Assembly: GCF_030680395.1 (NCBI RefSeq)
Contig: NZ_JAUXVR010000018.1
Location: forward strand, 1-38,764
Direction: 5' to 3'
DNA length: 38,764 nucleotides
From: Methylobacter sp.
GTDB taxonomy: Bacteria; Pseudomonadota; Gammaproteobacteria; Methylococcales; Methylomonadaceae
The translations under genes and the position numbers were made by a program. This document shows positions 17,291-26,304 of this stretch, piece after piece (positions within the stretch are counted from its first letter, which is position 1; each line of letters begins with the position of its first letter). Under the pieces are notes generated by a model that saw only the letters and a list, made by a program, of their open reading frames with translations, was not told where the DNA came from and searched no databases.

Positions 17291-19231
17291 TCAAATATTC
17301 GGATATGATTTTTCAGCCCAATTTATAGCTTTGGCTCTCGCTTCTTTTACATGCTCCGCCTCTTCTGTTTCATTAAGTTTTTTCATAAATTGATGCGTTT
17401 TTGACCTGTCTTTTGAAAATCTAAAGACATTAGAAAAACAGGCTACAGCCCGACTTTCGTCTCCCATTATCCCGAATACTTCGCCTAAATTTGCCCATGC
17501 AATTGCACGACCTGGGGACATGGTTAATGTCGTAATGATCGCTTGTTGGGCCAAATCCAAGTTACCTTGTTTGAAATACGAAAAACCCAAGTTACTTACA
17601 ATTTCAATGTCAGACTTATCTAGTTTGTTGGCTTCTTCAAACATCTTTACAGCATTGTTAAAATCATAAACTTTAGATGACGCCAATCCTTGATCATTAA
17701 GCGCCCTCGCTGCCTTTTTGTTACCTTTTTCGGGTCTAGGTGCATTTTCTATTTGAAGTTTTATTTGTTGTATTTCTGACTCGTGACTTAATCCACCATC
17801 CTCCAAAGCATATTCCAGCATACGTAAAATCATCATTTGTGGTGTATCTGCTGACGAAGCATTTTTAGTTTTATCCGACTCAAGATCCCCATGTTTAGAC
17901 TGATCTTGAGTTACAGATATTCCATCTTGCTTGAGGTTGTTTTCGAGAGAAGTGTAATCGGATTTACAGAATGTGCGCGAAGCCATCATTGTATGGAGAT
18001 CGCTTTGGTTTGCCACCTGTGAGTTAGGTGCCGACTCATATACAATATTTCCATCATGGTGAAGTGCAATATCAGTAATAACTGCAGTGTCAGCAACACA
18101 ATTCACAATATAAGCAACAGTAATAACTGAATATTTAATATTATTTTGATATTTTGGTTCTATAAATGCTTCCCTAAATTGAAATATAAATCCGTTTTTT
18201 ATGTAGAGTGGTTGATTTATTACCTCAAGCCCACCATCTTTCTCCCCAAGCTCATACCAATCTTTTTTGATGCCTGAGTCCATTTCGTTTTTAACTCGCC
18301 CCCATACTCCTTTAGCAGTTAAGTCTTTGTCATTATTCGTTTTGTCACTGAAATTTGTATCCACTTTCTGATCAGCGACTAACTTTTCATTTGCTTCTGT
18401 CTCAGCTCGCGCCTCTTGACCTACCTCGGCAATACTTTCTAAGGAGTTAAGAAGCTTCTTGCAGTTTGCAGCAGTTCCAGAAAATACAGTTACCGCCTTG
18501 GTGTCAGATGACATAGAGATCACTGCCATCTCACCATTGAACTTATCAACACGTTCTACGCCTCCACCGATTAACTCAAATTCACTTGCATCATGATTAA
18601 GGCTAAAATCGAATTTTAACCTTGAGACTTCTTCACTGACGGTTTTAGATAATGGGTCACCAGGATGGCAATCATGGTCTACACCATTCACAAACGTAAA
18701 CACATGGGGGTCTTCTTTAATATCATCAAACTTAGGTGCAATCGCCATTTGATCAGTTTTTTCGATGGTTTGATTTTTTCCATTGACTTGATGGTCTGTG
18801 ATTGCTGCTCCATCCATACCACCCAGCTTCCACCACATTAATATAGACAATATCAATCCGCAAACCACGAAAGCCCCAACTATTCTGTTGATTGTTGTCG
18901 CTGAATTCGGCGCTGGCTCTAATTGTGCCTTTGCCCCAACATCATGAACAGCAACATGATCAATTGAGCTTTCATCCACAAGTGGTCCAGCATCAATCAT
19001 AAGCTGCCTCCCTTTTGGAGTGTCCACGGGAATCATGGAGTCATTTTTGCAGCCTGGGCAGACGCTCTTTTTCGTGGACTCCTGCCATGCCGAATAGACA
19101 ATTCCAGGAATAATGCCGCACATAAAAAGGATAACTCTAACTATCCAGCTACCTTGCCGGACTTTTATTTTATGTCCAACGGTATGACATTCAGTACAGA
19201 CATATAACGGGGACTTTTCTCTGCTGATCAT
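17291..19231 (-). CDS. Zinc-ribbon / two-TM / TPR membrane protein
   Basis: A 646-residue protein. The N-terminus holds a split zinc ribbon (CTEC at 12-15, CPGC at 58-61) around TM1 (about 29-49), a module seen in many proteobacterial membrane proteins. TM2 follows at about 115-135. A large middle part has no recognised fold and is rich in Asp, Lys and Asn. The C-terminus (about 520-640) has three tetratricopeptide repeats, for example LDKSDIEIVSNLGFSYFKQG and PGRAIAWANLGEVFGIMG. The TPRs suggest protein binding on the far side of the membrane. The function is unknown; membrane-linked exclusion or defence would fit cargo near the element end (inference). GAAGAAG precedes the ATG. Confidence 0.7.
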   Translation of the reverse strand: MISREKSPLYVCTECHTVGHKIKVRQGSWIVRVILFMCGIIPGIVYSAWQESTKKSVCPGCKNDSMIPVDTPKGRQLMIDAGPLVDESSIDHVAVHDVGAKAQLEPAPNSATTINRIVGAFVVCGLILSILMWWKLGGMDGAAITDHQVNGKNQTIEKTDQMAIAPKFDDIKEDPHVFTFVNGVDHDCHPGDPLSKTVSEEVSRLKFDFSLNHDASEFELIGGGVERVDKFNGEMAVISMSSDTKAVTVFSGTAANCKKLLNSLESIAEVGQEARAETEANEKLVADQKVDTNFSDKTNNDKDLTAKGVWGRVKNEMDSGIKKDWYELGEKDGGLEVINQPLYIKNGFIFQFREAFIEPKYQNNIKYSVITVAYIVNCVADTAVITDIALHHDGNIVYESAPNSQVANQSDLHTMMASRTFCKSDYTSLENNLKQDGISVTQDQSKHGDLESDKTKNASSADTPQMMILRMLEYALEDGGLSHESEIQQIKLQIENAPRPEKGNKKAARALNDQGLASSKVYDFNNAVKMFEEANKLDKSDIEIVSNLGFSYFKQGNLDLAQQAIITTLTMSPGRAIAWANLGEVFGIMGDESRAVACFSNVFRFSKDRSKTHQFMKKLNETEEAEHVKEARAKAINWAEKSYPNI

Positions 19232-19276
19232 ATTTTTCTTCTTCTAGAGTGCGTTAAAGATAGCCTAAATCCGCCA

Positions 19277-19501
19277 TCATCTTGCAGACTTATTCCGGCA
19301 TAATTGCCGCGCCTCATCGGATGAAATGCCGTCGCAGTTCGACGGCATTTGATGAATCTCGCTACGACAAGTCTGCCTCAGAGTTTGATCGGTAATGCTG
19401 TAGCAATACCCGACATCATTATGCTGTCGTGCCTGACAATAGGCTTGCTGGTCATGGCTCAGCCCGTAGCAACTCACCAGCGCCAATATTATGGGGTTCA
19501 T
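19277..19501 (-). CDS. Small Cys-rich protein (CYSI family), copy A
   Basis: A 74-residue protein with six Cys residues in a repeated pattern: CYGLSHDQQAYCQA, CYSITDQTLRQTC and NCDGISSDEARQLCR. The N-terminus (MNPIILALVSC) is a short hydrophobic stretch ending in a lipobox-like LVSC, so export is possible although the signal would be very short. It is paralogous to the gene at 20179-20526, and its last 20 residues are matched by a fragment at 32917-32979 outside attR. A strong AGGAGAG ribosome-binding site supports the start. The function is unknown. Confidence 0.65.
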   Translation of the reverse strand: MNPIILALVSCYGLSHDQQAYCQARQHNDVGYCYSITDQTLRQTCRSEIHQMPSNCDGISSDEARQLCRNKSAR

Positions 19502-19539
19502 TCATCACTCTCCTAAACAGCTAATCTAGCACAAAACCT

Positions 19540-20136
19540 TTAATGCACTAAACCACCAGGAATCAGGCTGACATCAATTTTTAATAGGGCATGATTTTCA
19601 AAACGTTGCTGAATGTCAAACACCCTGCTGGATAACCCTTCAATAAGCTCAAGCTCGTAGGACAGGCGTCTATGCGGTTCCGAGTCGGGCATCACCCCCG
19701 GATGCTCCAACAGCACCATGATTTGACTGGAAATATGCAGCATTGGATCGCAATAATTATTGAGAACCCCATCGGCAAAACAAGTAATAATTTCTTGGCA
19801 CTCCAGCACTTTGCGCAAAAGAGGCTTGTAAGCCTTTGCAGGCCCCGTCGACTTAGTAGCGGCACGTTTCGACTTCCGATTGAGGTAAGAGTCAACAAGC
19901 AACGTGATATTGGCAACATTCCCAGAGACCCCAGCCAAGTAATACACAACGGCATAAAGCCCTATCGCAATAGTTGTTGAAGTAGTGCCTTTATCAAATT
20001 GCCCTGCCAGTTCATCAATGCGGCCTGCAATGCCAAATATCTCTTGGCAGTCTTTATTCAGCATTATGGACGGGTCTATACTCAAATCATCTCGTGCAGA
20101 TTTGAGAAGTCCCTTCAAATCAAATATTGTGGTCAT
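19540..20136 (-). CDS. Hypothetical protein
   Basis: A 198-residue protein that is mostly helical. It has one hydrophobic stretch (STTIAIGLYAVVYYLAGV, about 52-70) that may be a membrane segment. A basic patch (NRKSKRAATKS, about 88-98) and a Leu-rich C-terminal half with LSYELELIEGLSSRVFDI follow. No family is recognised. AGAGAC lies upstream of the ATG. It lies between two paralogous Cys-rich genes, with 38-bp and 42-bp gaps, so it is probably cotranscribed with them. Confidence 0.6.
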   Translation of the reverse strand: MTTIFDLKGLLKSARDDLSIDPSIMLNKDCQEIFGIAGRIDELAGQFDKGTTSTTIAIGLYAVVYYLAGVSGNVANITLLVDSYLNRKSKRAATKSTGPAKAYKPLLRKVLECQEIITCFADGVLNNYCDPMLHISSQIMVLLEHPGVMPDSEPHRRLSYELELIEGLSSRVFDIQQRFENHALLKIDVSLIPGGLVH

Positions 20137-20178
20137 GGGCGTCTCTTAAGCAAAAGTCGGGGTTGTGGTGGTCCTAAT

Positions 20179-20526
20179 TCAGAATCGCTCAGCCCTTAAG
20201 ACGTCTGCCTGAACTTTGTAGTTTTCGCTCATGACCATTAATTGGGCTTCGCGTTTTGGGAGGTTGTAGCATGGGTTTTTCTTGCCGTTGGTGGCAATAT
20301 AGTAGTGCGAAAATTTCCGCGCTACTTCTTCTCCTAAAACTTTCAATACCTTAGCCATGAAATCATTGTGACGAAGTTCTGCCGCACCATCATCACGCAA
20401 ATCGTTATTTTGAATGCTGTAGCAGAAAGATACCTGTCGATGTTCGAGGGCTTGGCAGCAGGCCCGTTGATCAGATGGTAAATCGTAGCAACTGGCTGCG
20501 GTCACAGCGGCTAAAAAAAGATTCAT
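20179..20526 (-). CDS. Small Cys-rich protein (CYSI family), copy B, with extra C-terminal domain
   Basis: A 115-residue protein. The first 45 residues repeat the pattern of copy A: CYDLPSDQRACCQALEHRQV then FCYSIQNNDLRDD. It then diverges into a charged helical region (MAKVLKVLGEEVARKF) ending with CYNLPKREAQLM. The N-terminus MNLFLAAVTAASC is hydrophobic and may be a short export signal. The start overlaps the upstream gene by 4 bp (ATGA), indicating translational coupling. The function is unknown. Confidence 0.6.
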   Translation of the reverse strand: MNLFLAAVTAASCYDLPSDQRACCQALEHRQVSFCYSIQNNDLRDDGAAELRHNDFMAKVLKVLGEEVARKFSHYYIATNGKKNPCYNLPKREAQLMVMSENYKVQADVLRAERF

Positions 20527-20924
20527 AGTTCTGAAGGTTGAGTTTTCCGGTTTTCATACAGAATTTCCAACCAACGGCCTCTATCACTACAGTAAAAGTC
20601 ATCTGGGGATTCCGGGTCACTTTTGCAGAGCTGTTCGTAGCGCCCTTTGAACCATGGTATAAATGACGGGTTGATTTCCATTGGGCAAGCGTTCATCCAC
20701 CAGGACGGTAGTGCTTCCTCCAGTTCCTGAACCTGCTCAGATCGGTAATGAGACCATGTATCATCGTCAATATCCCAAGAAGAGCCTTCGTGCCAAAATA
20801 GCCAAGCATTATCGATGTGACGACCATAAATTCTTGCTCCACTGCCTTCGCTGCCTAAATGAACTACAAGAACCTTGCCGCCTGCGTCGTCTGCAGGTGT
20901 TTTCAACATTTTGTCGCTATTCAT
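20523..20924 (-). CDS. Hypothetical acidic Trp-rich protein
   Basis: A 133-residue acidic protein with an unusual number of Trp residues (for example NAWLFWHEGSSWDIDDDTW and LPSWWMNACP). No family is recognised. The composition recalls small immunity proteins, but no partner toxin is adjacent, so that is only a resemblance. It is coupled by a 4-bp overlap to the Cys-rich protein downstream. GGAG lies about 10 bp before the start. Confidence 0.55.
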   Translation of the reverse strand: MNSDKMLKTPADDAGGKVLVVHLGSEGSGARIYGRHIDNAWLFWHEGSSWDIDDDTWSHYRSEQVQELEEALPSWWMNACPMEINPSFIPWFKGRYEQLCKSDPESPDDFYCSDRGRWLEILYENRKTQPSEL

Positions 20925-21083
20925 GCTTTATTCGCTCCACTGGCTTAATCGTTTAATCAAGAATAATGCATGTTTCTTAATATTTCTGATGGTTTGCGGG
21001 TCAAGGGGAGTAGCGTTTTGCGACACCCTTGATCAGCAAATCATCCTTTTCCGGAATCAGACATTTACCGGCTAGTCATAAGG

Positions 21084-21383
21084 TCAAAGCCCAGGCGTTT
21101 TTTTAGCTACGATGGAATTATGATGAGTGCTGACAGTTGAATCAATATCGCGAAACTCATTTATCACAGTATCTATAGCATGCTTCAGCGCATCATCAGG
21201 CAGGCTGTCGATTCGCTTCACATCAATTATTGCCTTAAGACACTCTAAAACAGAAATACCACGCTCAATCATCGGACAAATAATATTGTACAAAGTGCTT
21301 GAATCAAGAACATGGTCTATGCAATAAGCCCCCCCATCTAGGCGGTGCGAAAGATCTACGTCTGTTTTCTTTATTGTTGTCAT
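21084..21383 (-). CDS. Hypothetical protein
   Basis: A 99-residue protein, helical and without Trp. It has a central ERGISVLECLKAIIDVKRID and a Lys-rich end (NSIVAKKTPGL). No family is recognised. GAGAG lies 8 bp before the ATG. It lies in the leftward gene series between the Trp-rich protein and another small protein. Confidence 0.5.
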   Translation of the reverse strand: MTTIKKTDVDLSHRLDGGAYCIDHVLDSSTLYNIICPMIERGISVLECLKAIIDVKRIDSLPDDALKHAIDTVINEFRDIDSTVSTHHNSIVAKKTPGL

Positions 21384-21450
21384 AATAATTTCTCTCAGCT
21401 ATTAAATATTTCAGCAGCCCACAATTAGGACCGCCCAATGATTGTCTAGT

Positions 21451-21681
21451 TTACGCCGCCAGATGTTGGTCAATCATCTCAACGTCGGCTTCCAGCTTAT
21501 CCCAGAGACTTATAAATCGCTCTTTAAGAGCAGACGCAGAACCCGCAAGAATTCTGTGATTTTGAATGTCTGGATGCTCGACCATCAGATCAAACAAGAT
21601 GGCGAAATTTGCGCAATCATTTTCGAGGGTGTTGCTGATCGACTCGGTTGGGTTTGTTTTTGCTGCAGTGTTCATGGTCAT
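21451..21681 (-). CDS. Hypothetical protein
   Basis: A 76-residue helical, acidic protein (MTMNTAAKTNPTESISNTL at the start and WDKLEADVEMIDQHLAA at the end). I chose the ATG preceded by CAGAGATA; the open frame extends upstream to 21774 without ribosome-binding support. It lies downstream of a terminator at 21828-21849, so it probably begins a separate leftward unit. No family is recognised. Confidence 0.5.
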   Translation of the reverse strand: MTMNTAAKTNPTESISNTLENDCANFAILFDLMVEHPDIQNHRILAGSASALKERFISLWDKLEADVEMIDQHLAA

Positions 21682-21827
21682 TATCTCTGGTTTATAAATT
21701 ATAAGCCGACACCATGATTTTTTAGCTGGCGCCGGACTGAATGAAGTTGGCGTACCGGTACACGCACCGGCCATTCTTGCGAATGCTCCAAACAGTCCGA
21801 CTTAACGAAAGACTGAATTTTGGGCAT

Positions 21828-21849
21828 AAAAAAACCGCATGATTGCGGT
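21828..21849 (-). terminator. Intrinsic terminator
   Basis: Read on the minus strand: ACCGCA, loop ATCA, TGCGGT, then seven T residues. It is well placed to end the leftward unit that contains the tape-measure-like gene. The insertion sequence now separates the two. The 300 bp between 21682 and 21984 holds no other convincing feature. Confidence 0.85.
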
Positions 21850-21984
21850 CTATGCCGCGTGTTTCCGGAACGCCAATTCCGCACTTCAATATGTGAAGCT
21901 GGTATTATTCTGCGCTCGTAGACTGGATGATGTCAATATATTAGTTGATAATAAAAATAATGCCCATCCCAAAAAATTACCTTA

Positions 21985-23293
21985 GGGATGATGCGTTTCT
22001 CAAAATACCTTTTTTGGTGAGATGGTAATGTCCCACCATTTCAAGGCCGTTGAACGTTGCAGTCTTGCCTCAAGTTTATGGACCTGATCGGCGGCTAATT
22101 TAACGCCTTTTTCATAGGCACCCGCCATGGTCGTTACGATTGCCCGCTTTCCTTTCCAGATAAAATTGTCGGCACGCTTCAGAACCGTTTTTTCAGAATC
22201 CAGCAAATAGCCATTCCAGGATTTCTCCAGCCCCGCCCAAAAACGCTCGATTGCGTTGTATTTGCTGTGATAAGGCGGGTAGTACACCAAGCGAATGACC
22301 AGCCCCGTTTTGTCTGCAAATTCAAACCAGCCTTTGCAAATACTGCGTTCGGTGGCCGCTACACTCCGGGCCGTTGTCCGAGTTGATCACCAAGGTGCGA
22401 ATAGCGGAGAACGCCGGTTTTCGCTGCGCCCACCAAGCTTCCAGGCCATCCACCATGAAATCACTGGTTTTGTGACTTTCCCCGAAAAACAGGAAAGACT
22501 GACCCGTCACCGGCTCCAACAGCCCCCCTGGAATCAATTTTTCTTTGCTTGCCATGTCGTAATCAAGGGCTTCAACCGCTTCAAGGCCGCGTGATTTTCC
22601 ACCCCGGGAATACTCGCCAAGGTTCACGGTAGCTTTGGTGTCCACGCTAATCCGCAACGCCGTCGGATCGGCATCGGCCTCTCTATTGAGTTGGCTCACA
22701 TTGGCGAATATCAGGTCAGTCATTTCGTTTTTTTTGGACTTTGCTCTTGGCAACCGTCCGACGACGATAGCCTTGCCGATTCAACAGATCGCAGAAAGTC
22801 CGCTCCGCCGGTAGCTCGTCTTCAATATAACCATTATCAAGCAACGCATTGCGAACCGCTTTGGCGGTAAAGTGGGTGTGCATCAAGGTCGTTCTCAGGT
22901 GGCTGTCCGATTCACTATGCGGCTCCAGAAGGCATTCAATGTCCCTTAACAGTTGCGGATTATCCTCTTCAACTTTTTTCTTCCCCCGTGCCGATACATC
23001 ACTGATACAACGAATACCCGTGCGAAGTTCATTGATCCCCAACTCCACGGAATGTCGATTCCAACCCAACACGTCCTCGGCTTTACGCGACTTCCCTTTC
23101 AGTAAGGTTTGCACAACATCACCCATCGCCTGACGTCGATAGTCATAGGGAATTTGTTTCACCAAGCGGGTCATCAATTCCGAAAGCTCTTCTGTAAACA
23201 CGACTGAAGGGCAATGGTTTCTTTCATCTCTGTGGGTATGAGTTGTTTCGCAAAACCGCTATTATGCCGGGATTTTTATGACTGCGGCATCCC
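21985..23293 (-). mobile_element. ISAzo13-type insertion sequence
   Basis: About 1.31 kb containing one decayed transposase. Proposed ends are GGGATGATGCG at 21985 and the inverted GGGATGCCGCA at 23293, flanked by TTA on both sides (21982-21984 and 23294-23296), a possible 3-bp target duplication. The terminal repeats are short and imperfect, so the exact ends are tentative. It inserted about 30 bp downstream of the tape-measure-like gene without breaking a gene. Confidence 0.7.
22000..23201 (-). pseudogene. ISAzo13-family transposase, frameshifted twice
   Basis: Three segments in three frames add up to about 400 residues, the usual family length. The first (23201-22716) carries the N-terminal helical part with GYIEDELPAERTFCDLLNRQGY. 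The second (to 22322) carries the DDE core with LVINSDNGPECSGHRTQYLQ. The third (22290-22000) carries VYYPPYHSKYNAIERFWAGL. The first break lies in a run of eight A and the second near TGGTTTGAATTT; removing one base in each restores one frame. The protein is therefore probably inactive unless these are sequence errors. Confidence 0.85.
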
Positions 23294-23325
23294 TTAGAGC
23301 TTAAATCATGAGGCTTATGCCCTGG

Positions 23326-26163
23326 TCATAAGCCAACCCCCGCAGGTCGTGGTGAACCAAAACTGGTTGATATGGACATAGGATCAGCCATTCGATTGCC
23401 TTTCTGATCCCAAAGACTGACATCGATCTTGTGCCTAAATTCCATGCTATTTTCACCCCCTGAGCGCTGACTGGTCGGCATCTGGTCATTGTGCAGCGTG
23501 TCATACACGCCCATCGACATATCCACATACCGTTTAGCATCCGGACCTGATCCATTATAGTGCTCGAAGGCGCCATGATAATCGCCACCGGCATTGTCCA
23601 GCATCTGCTTATAATACTTGGCACCAGCCAGGGTATTTTTATAAGCGTCACGCCATCCGTCACCACCCAAGCCTCGACCGCCAGCATACCTGGAATTATG
23701 CTGCATCATGCCGAGGTCTGTGGTGCCATTGCTGTTCTGGTTGGTCGTGTTCGGATTAATGCCGGATTCCTGCGCTGCGATCTGCTTGATCACTAACGGG
23801 TCCAAGCCAACTATTTTGCCAATATCGGCAAACATAGCATCATATTTGGATGGCATTCGGGCCTGACCAATAACATTACGCTGACGTTGAGATAAGGTAG
23901 CAGGCACCACGCCAGAAATCGTTGGATTATCAGTATCAGTACCAAGTGGCGACTTATCTGATACGGCCTCATGTCCGCCTCGTGCCTTTTTCATCCAGGC
24001 TTCGGTTTCAGCCGGATAATAATCGGGGTGTCGCTGGACCTTTCGCATAAAATCAACGTACAGGCGGTCTCGCTCATCCTGAGAGCTTGCCATGCCGATC
24101 TCCTTCAAATTTCGATCAACTTCATGCATGGCCATCTTGCCAATCCCCTTCCCTCCTTTCATGTTGTTTCCGCTTTCAGGCGTGCCGTCCTTGAAACCAG
24201 CTACCATCCGATCAACAACAGGGCCAGCCGCGCCAAATTTATCAAGCAAGCGCAATAGATATTCTCTTGAATCAGCCTCAATGCCTACTAGACCTGAAAC
24301 ACTCTCCTGTATTTTTCTACTAATATCAATCTGCGTGGTCTGTGATTTTTGGCCGTCGTCCACATCGTACTTGGCGGTTAGCTTAAAGAGCATTTTCTTA
24401 AACTCTTCACCGTAACCGTTCGTGGCCATAGTTTTGTCTGCAGAGCTTAGCTCATCACTGGTCATTTTTCCGCTGCCAAGCAGTTTTTCATATTGCGATG
24501 CCATAGCCTTATCGCCGCCGCCCAGCAACTGCGACAAAGAGGAAATTTGCGACACGTTGACGTTATCCAGTCCAATGCCATACTTGGATAGCTGTTTTTC
24601 AAAACCGCCCAGCCCTGGGTCTTTTTCCATGCGCTGCATTAGCGCGGCCGCCTGCTGAGGATTGCCGCCGAACATGCCGCGAAAGTTCGCGTTCTCCAAA
24701 TAGCTGTCGCCGCCGCTGATCGACTTGATATGCGCCATACCAACTTCAAAGTTGTTGCGGTAACCAGACCCGGAAATACTCTGCCGCGTGCGGTCCATCC
24801 TAGCCCGAGCCGTCGCATTGGCATTGTCGTAAAACGGCGATCCAGGCGCAAACAGCGTGGACAAATCCCCGGTCGCACCCGCCGTCTGCATGATGCTGTT
24901 GTCCATGGCCGACATACCCTTGAACGCCGATTGCCGAGCCTGCAGCCAGTGATACTGCGACGCCTCGCCCATGGTGCCGCCGCTACTGACGCCGGAATCC
25001 ATCATACCCATGAGCTGAGCCGCGTTATTCGGATCACCCTTGATGCCAGCATAAGAGCTACCGGTCAATGATGCCAGATACGACGAATACTGCCCCACAT
25101 TCGGAGCCGTCATCATTTGCTGTGATGACCGAGTCGCAAAGCCGGAAACGACCGATAATACCTCGTCCATTTTTACCGAGGTGCCGCCACGCTGGACCGA
25201 TTCGCCAATCATCAGCGCCAGGCGTCGATTATCCTTGTCATTATTGGAATTTCCAGACAAGCGCATCTGAGCAAAGAATGACATGGCCTGCTCAGGCAAC
25301 ATCCCATAGCCTTGAGCAAAACCTGCCGACGTGCCGACTGATCGAGCAATCGTGTCGTTTGAATTACTGGACAGACTGGAGATGTGCGCGAACTGCTTGG
25401 CTAAATTTGCGGCCTCATTATCGGTAACACCCAAACCATGAATGACACCACGAACGGAATCGCGAAGATTCACAAAGTCCACCGTCGTTGAGCCAACCAT
25501 GCGCCGAAGTTCTGAATACGTCTTGGCCTCCTCCCTGGCGCTTCCAATAGTACGGTCTGCGGTTCCACCGACCATACCGCCTACAAGACCACCTAAAGGC
25601 CCAAAAGCCGAACCCACAAGAGAGCCCAAGTTTGCATACATCCCGCCCCCACCCGTGACCGAGCCGCCGACAAAACCGGCTAATTTACCGGCACGCCCCG
25701 CCCATTTTGCATTATTTGCCTGGCGTTCATTTTCAAGTTGACGCTGAACTTTCTCTTTTTCGCGATGAAGCGCATTCTGGTTTGAAAATCCGGCCGATTC
25801 TTGCCGTAATTCTCCTGAAAACTCCCGAAAGTAATTAGAGGCATTATGGTTGCTTGAGCTGCCGGCGTTTTCGAGCTTTGCGGCCACTTTGGACGCCTGC
25901 GCCATAGCCTCGGCCGCAGCCTTAAGATTTTTTGCGTAAGCGGCGCTCTTCTTATCCCCCTTATCCAGCGCCGCCGTCAGTTTATCCGCCTGAGCGATGA
26001 GATTATTTAGATCTTTTTGAGCGCCTGAAAAATTCAAATCAGACTTCCCAGACTCTGTTTTTAGCTTATTGCCAAGATCGACAATGGATGATTTTAATTT
26101 ATCAATTTCTGAATTGACAGACGACAGATCGGCGTCAATTTTAATTTTAGGATTATTAGGCAT
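23326..26163 (-). CDS. Tape-measure-like protein with lytic transglycosylase domain
   Basis: A 945-residue protein. It has an N-terminal coiled coil (about 10-150), a glycine-zipper hydrophobic segment (about 158-205, with VGSAFGPLGGLVGGMVGG), a long Ala/Ser/Gly/Gln-rich middle, and near the C-terminus a soluble lytic transglycosylase domain. In that domain AAQESGINPNT places the catalytic Glu at 799, followed by DLGMMQHNSRYAGG and GAFEHYNGSG. It should cut peptidoglycan and insert in a membrane, as tail tape-measure or DNA-ejection proteins do. No other tail gene is nearby. The start ATG (AGGA upstream) is preferred to an upstream frame from 26208. Alternatives are a virion internal protein of a non-tailed phage or a wall-piercing factor of a conjugative system. 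Confidence 0.75.
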   Translation of the reverse strand: MPNNPKIKIDADLSSVNSEIDKLKSSIVDLGNKLKTESGKSDLNFSGAQKDLNNLIAQADKLTAALDKGDKKSAAYAKNLKAAAEAMAQASKVAAKLENAGSSSNHNASNYFREFSGELRQESAGFSNQNALHREKEKVQRQLENERQANNAKWAGRAGKLAGFVGGSVTGGGGMYANLGSLVGSAFGPLGGLVGGMVGGTADRTIGSAREEAKTYSELRRMVGSTTVDFVNLRDSVRGVIHGLGVTDNEAANLAKQFAHISSLSSNSNDTIARSVGTSAGFAQGYGMLPEQAMSFFAQMRLSGNSNNDKDNRRLALMIGESVQRGGTSVKMDEVLSVVSGFATRSSQQMMTAPNVGQYSSYLASLTGSSYAGIKGDPNNAAQLMGMMDSGVSSGGTMGEASQYHWLQARQSAFKGMSAMDNSIMQTAGATGDLSTLFAPGSPFYDNANATARARMDRTRQSISGSGYRNNFEVGMAHIKSISGGDSYLENANFRGMFGGNPQQAAALMQRMEKDPGLGGFEKQLSKYGIGLDNVNVSQISSLSQLLGGGDKAMASQYEKLLGSGKMTSDELSSADKTMATNGYGEEFKKMLFKLTAKYDVDDGQKSQTTQIDISRKIQESVSGLVGIEADSREYLLRLLDKFGAAGPVVDRMVAGFKDGTPESGNNMKGGKGIGKMAMHEVDRNLKEIGMASSQDERDRLYVDFMRKVQRHPDYYPAETEAWMKKARGGHEAVSDKSPLGTDTDNPTISGVVPATLSQRQRNVIGQARMPSKYDAMFADIGKIVGLDPLVIKQIAAQESGINPNTTNQNSNGTTDLGMMQHNSRYAGGRGLGGDGWRDAYKNTLAGAKYYKQMLDNAGGDYHGAFEHYNGSGPDAKRYVDMSMGVYDTLHNDQMPTSQRSGGENSMEFRHKIDVSLWDQKGNRMADPMSISTSFGSPRPAGVGL

Positions 26164-26241
26164 GATAATTCCTGGTGTGTTTAAGCCAGAATAAGGCGGC
26201 GACAGCATAAAATCGCCGAAGCGGGAATAAATCAGCGTCGA

Positions 26242-26262
26242 TGCTCGGTGAGTAACCGAGCA
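26242..26262. repeat. Hairpin between element genes
   Basis: TGCTCGGT and ACCGAGCA form an 8-bp stem around a 5-base loop. It lies between the 108-residue gene and the tape-measure-like gene. It lacks a T tract, so it may affect RNA stability rather than termination. Confidence 0.45.
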
Positions 26263-26304
26263 CCAATATTGCTAAAGCTGCCCGTCGAGGTGGCGTATGC
26301 AGCG

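Noticed and set aside
20179-20924. Toxin-antitoxin pair made of the Trp-rich and Cys-rich proteins
   Set aside because: The 4-bp overlap and small sizes fit, but neither protein matches a toxin or antitoxin family, so the call is not supported.
21699-21884. A leftward open frame of 61 codons between the terminator and the IS
   Set aside because: It runs through the terminator hairpin, has no ribosome-binding site, and has a composition unlike its neighbours.
22731-22738. Programmed frameshift at A8 in the transposase
   Set aside because: The shift needed is in the +1 direction rather than the common -1, and a second independent break follows, so decay or sequence error is simpler.
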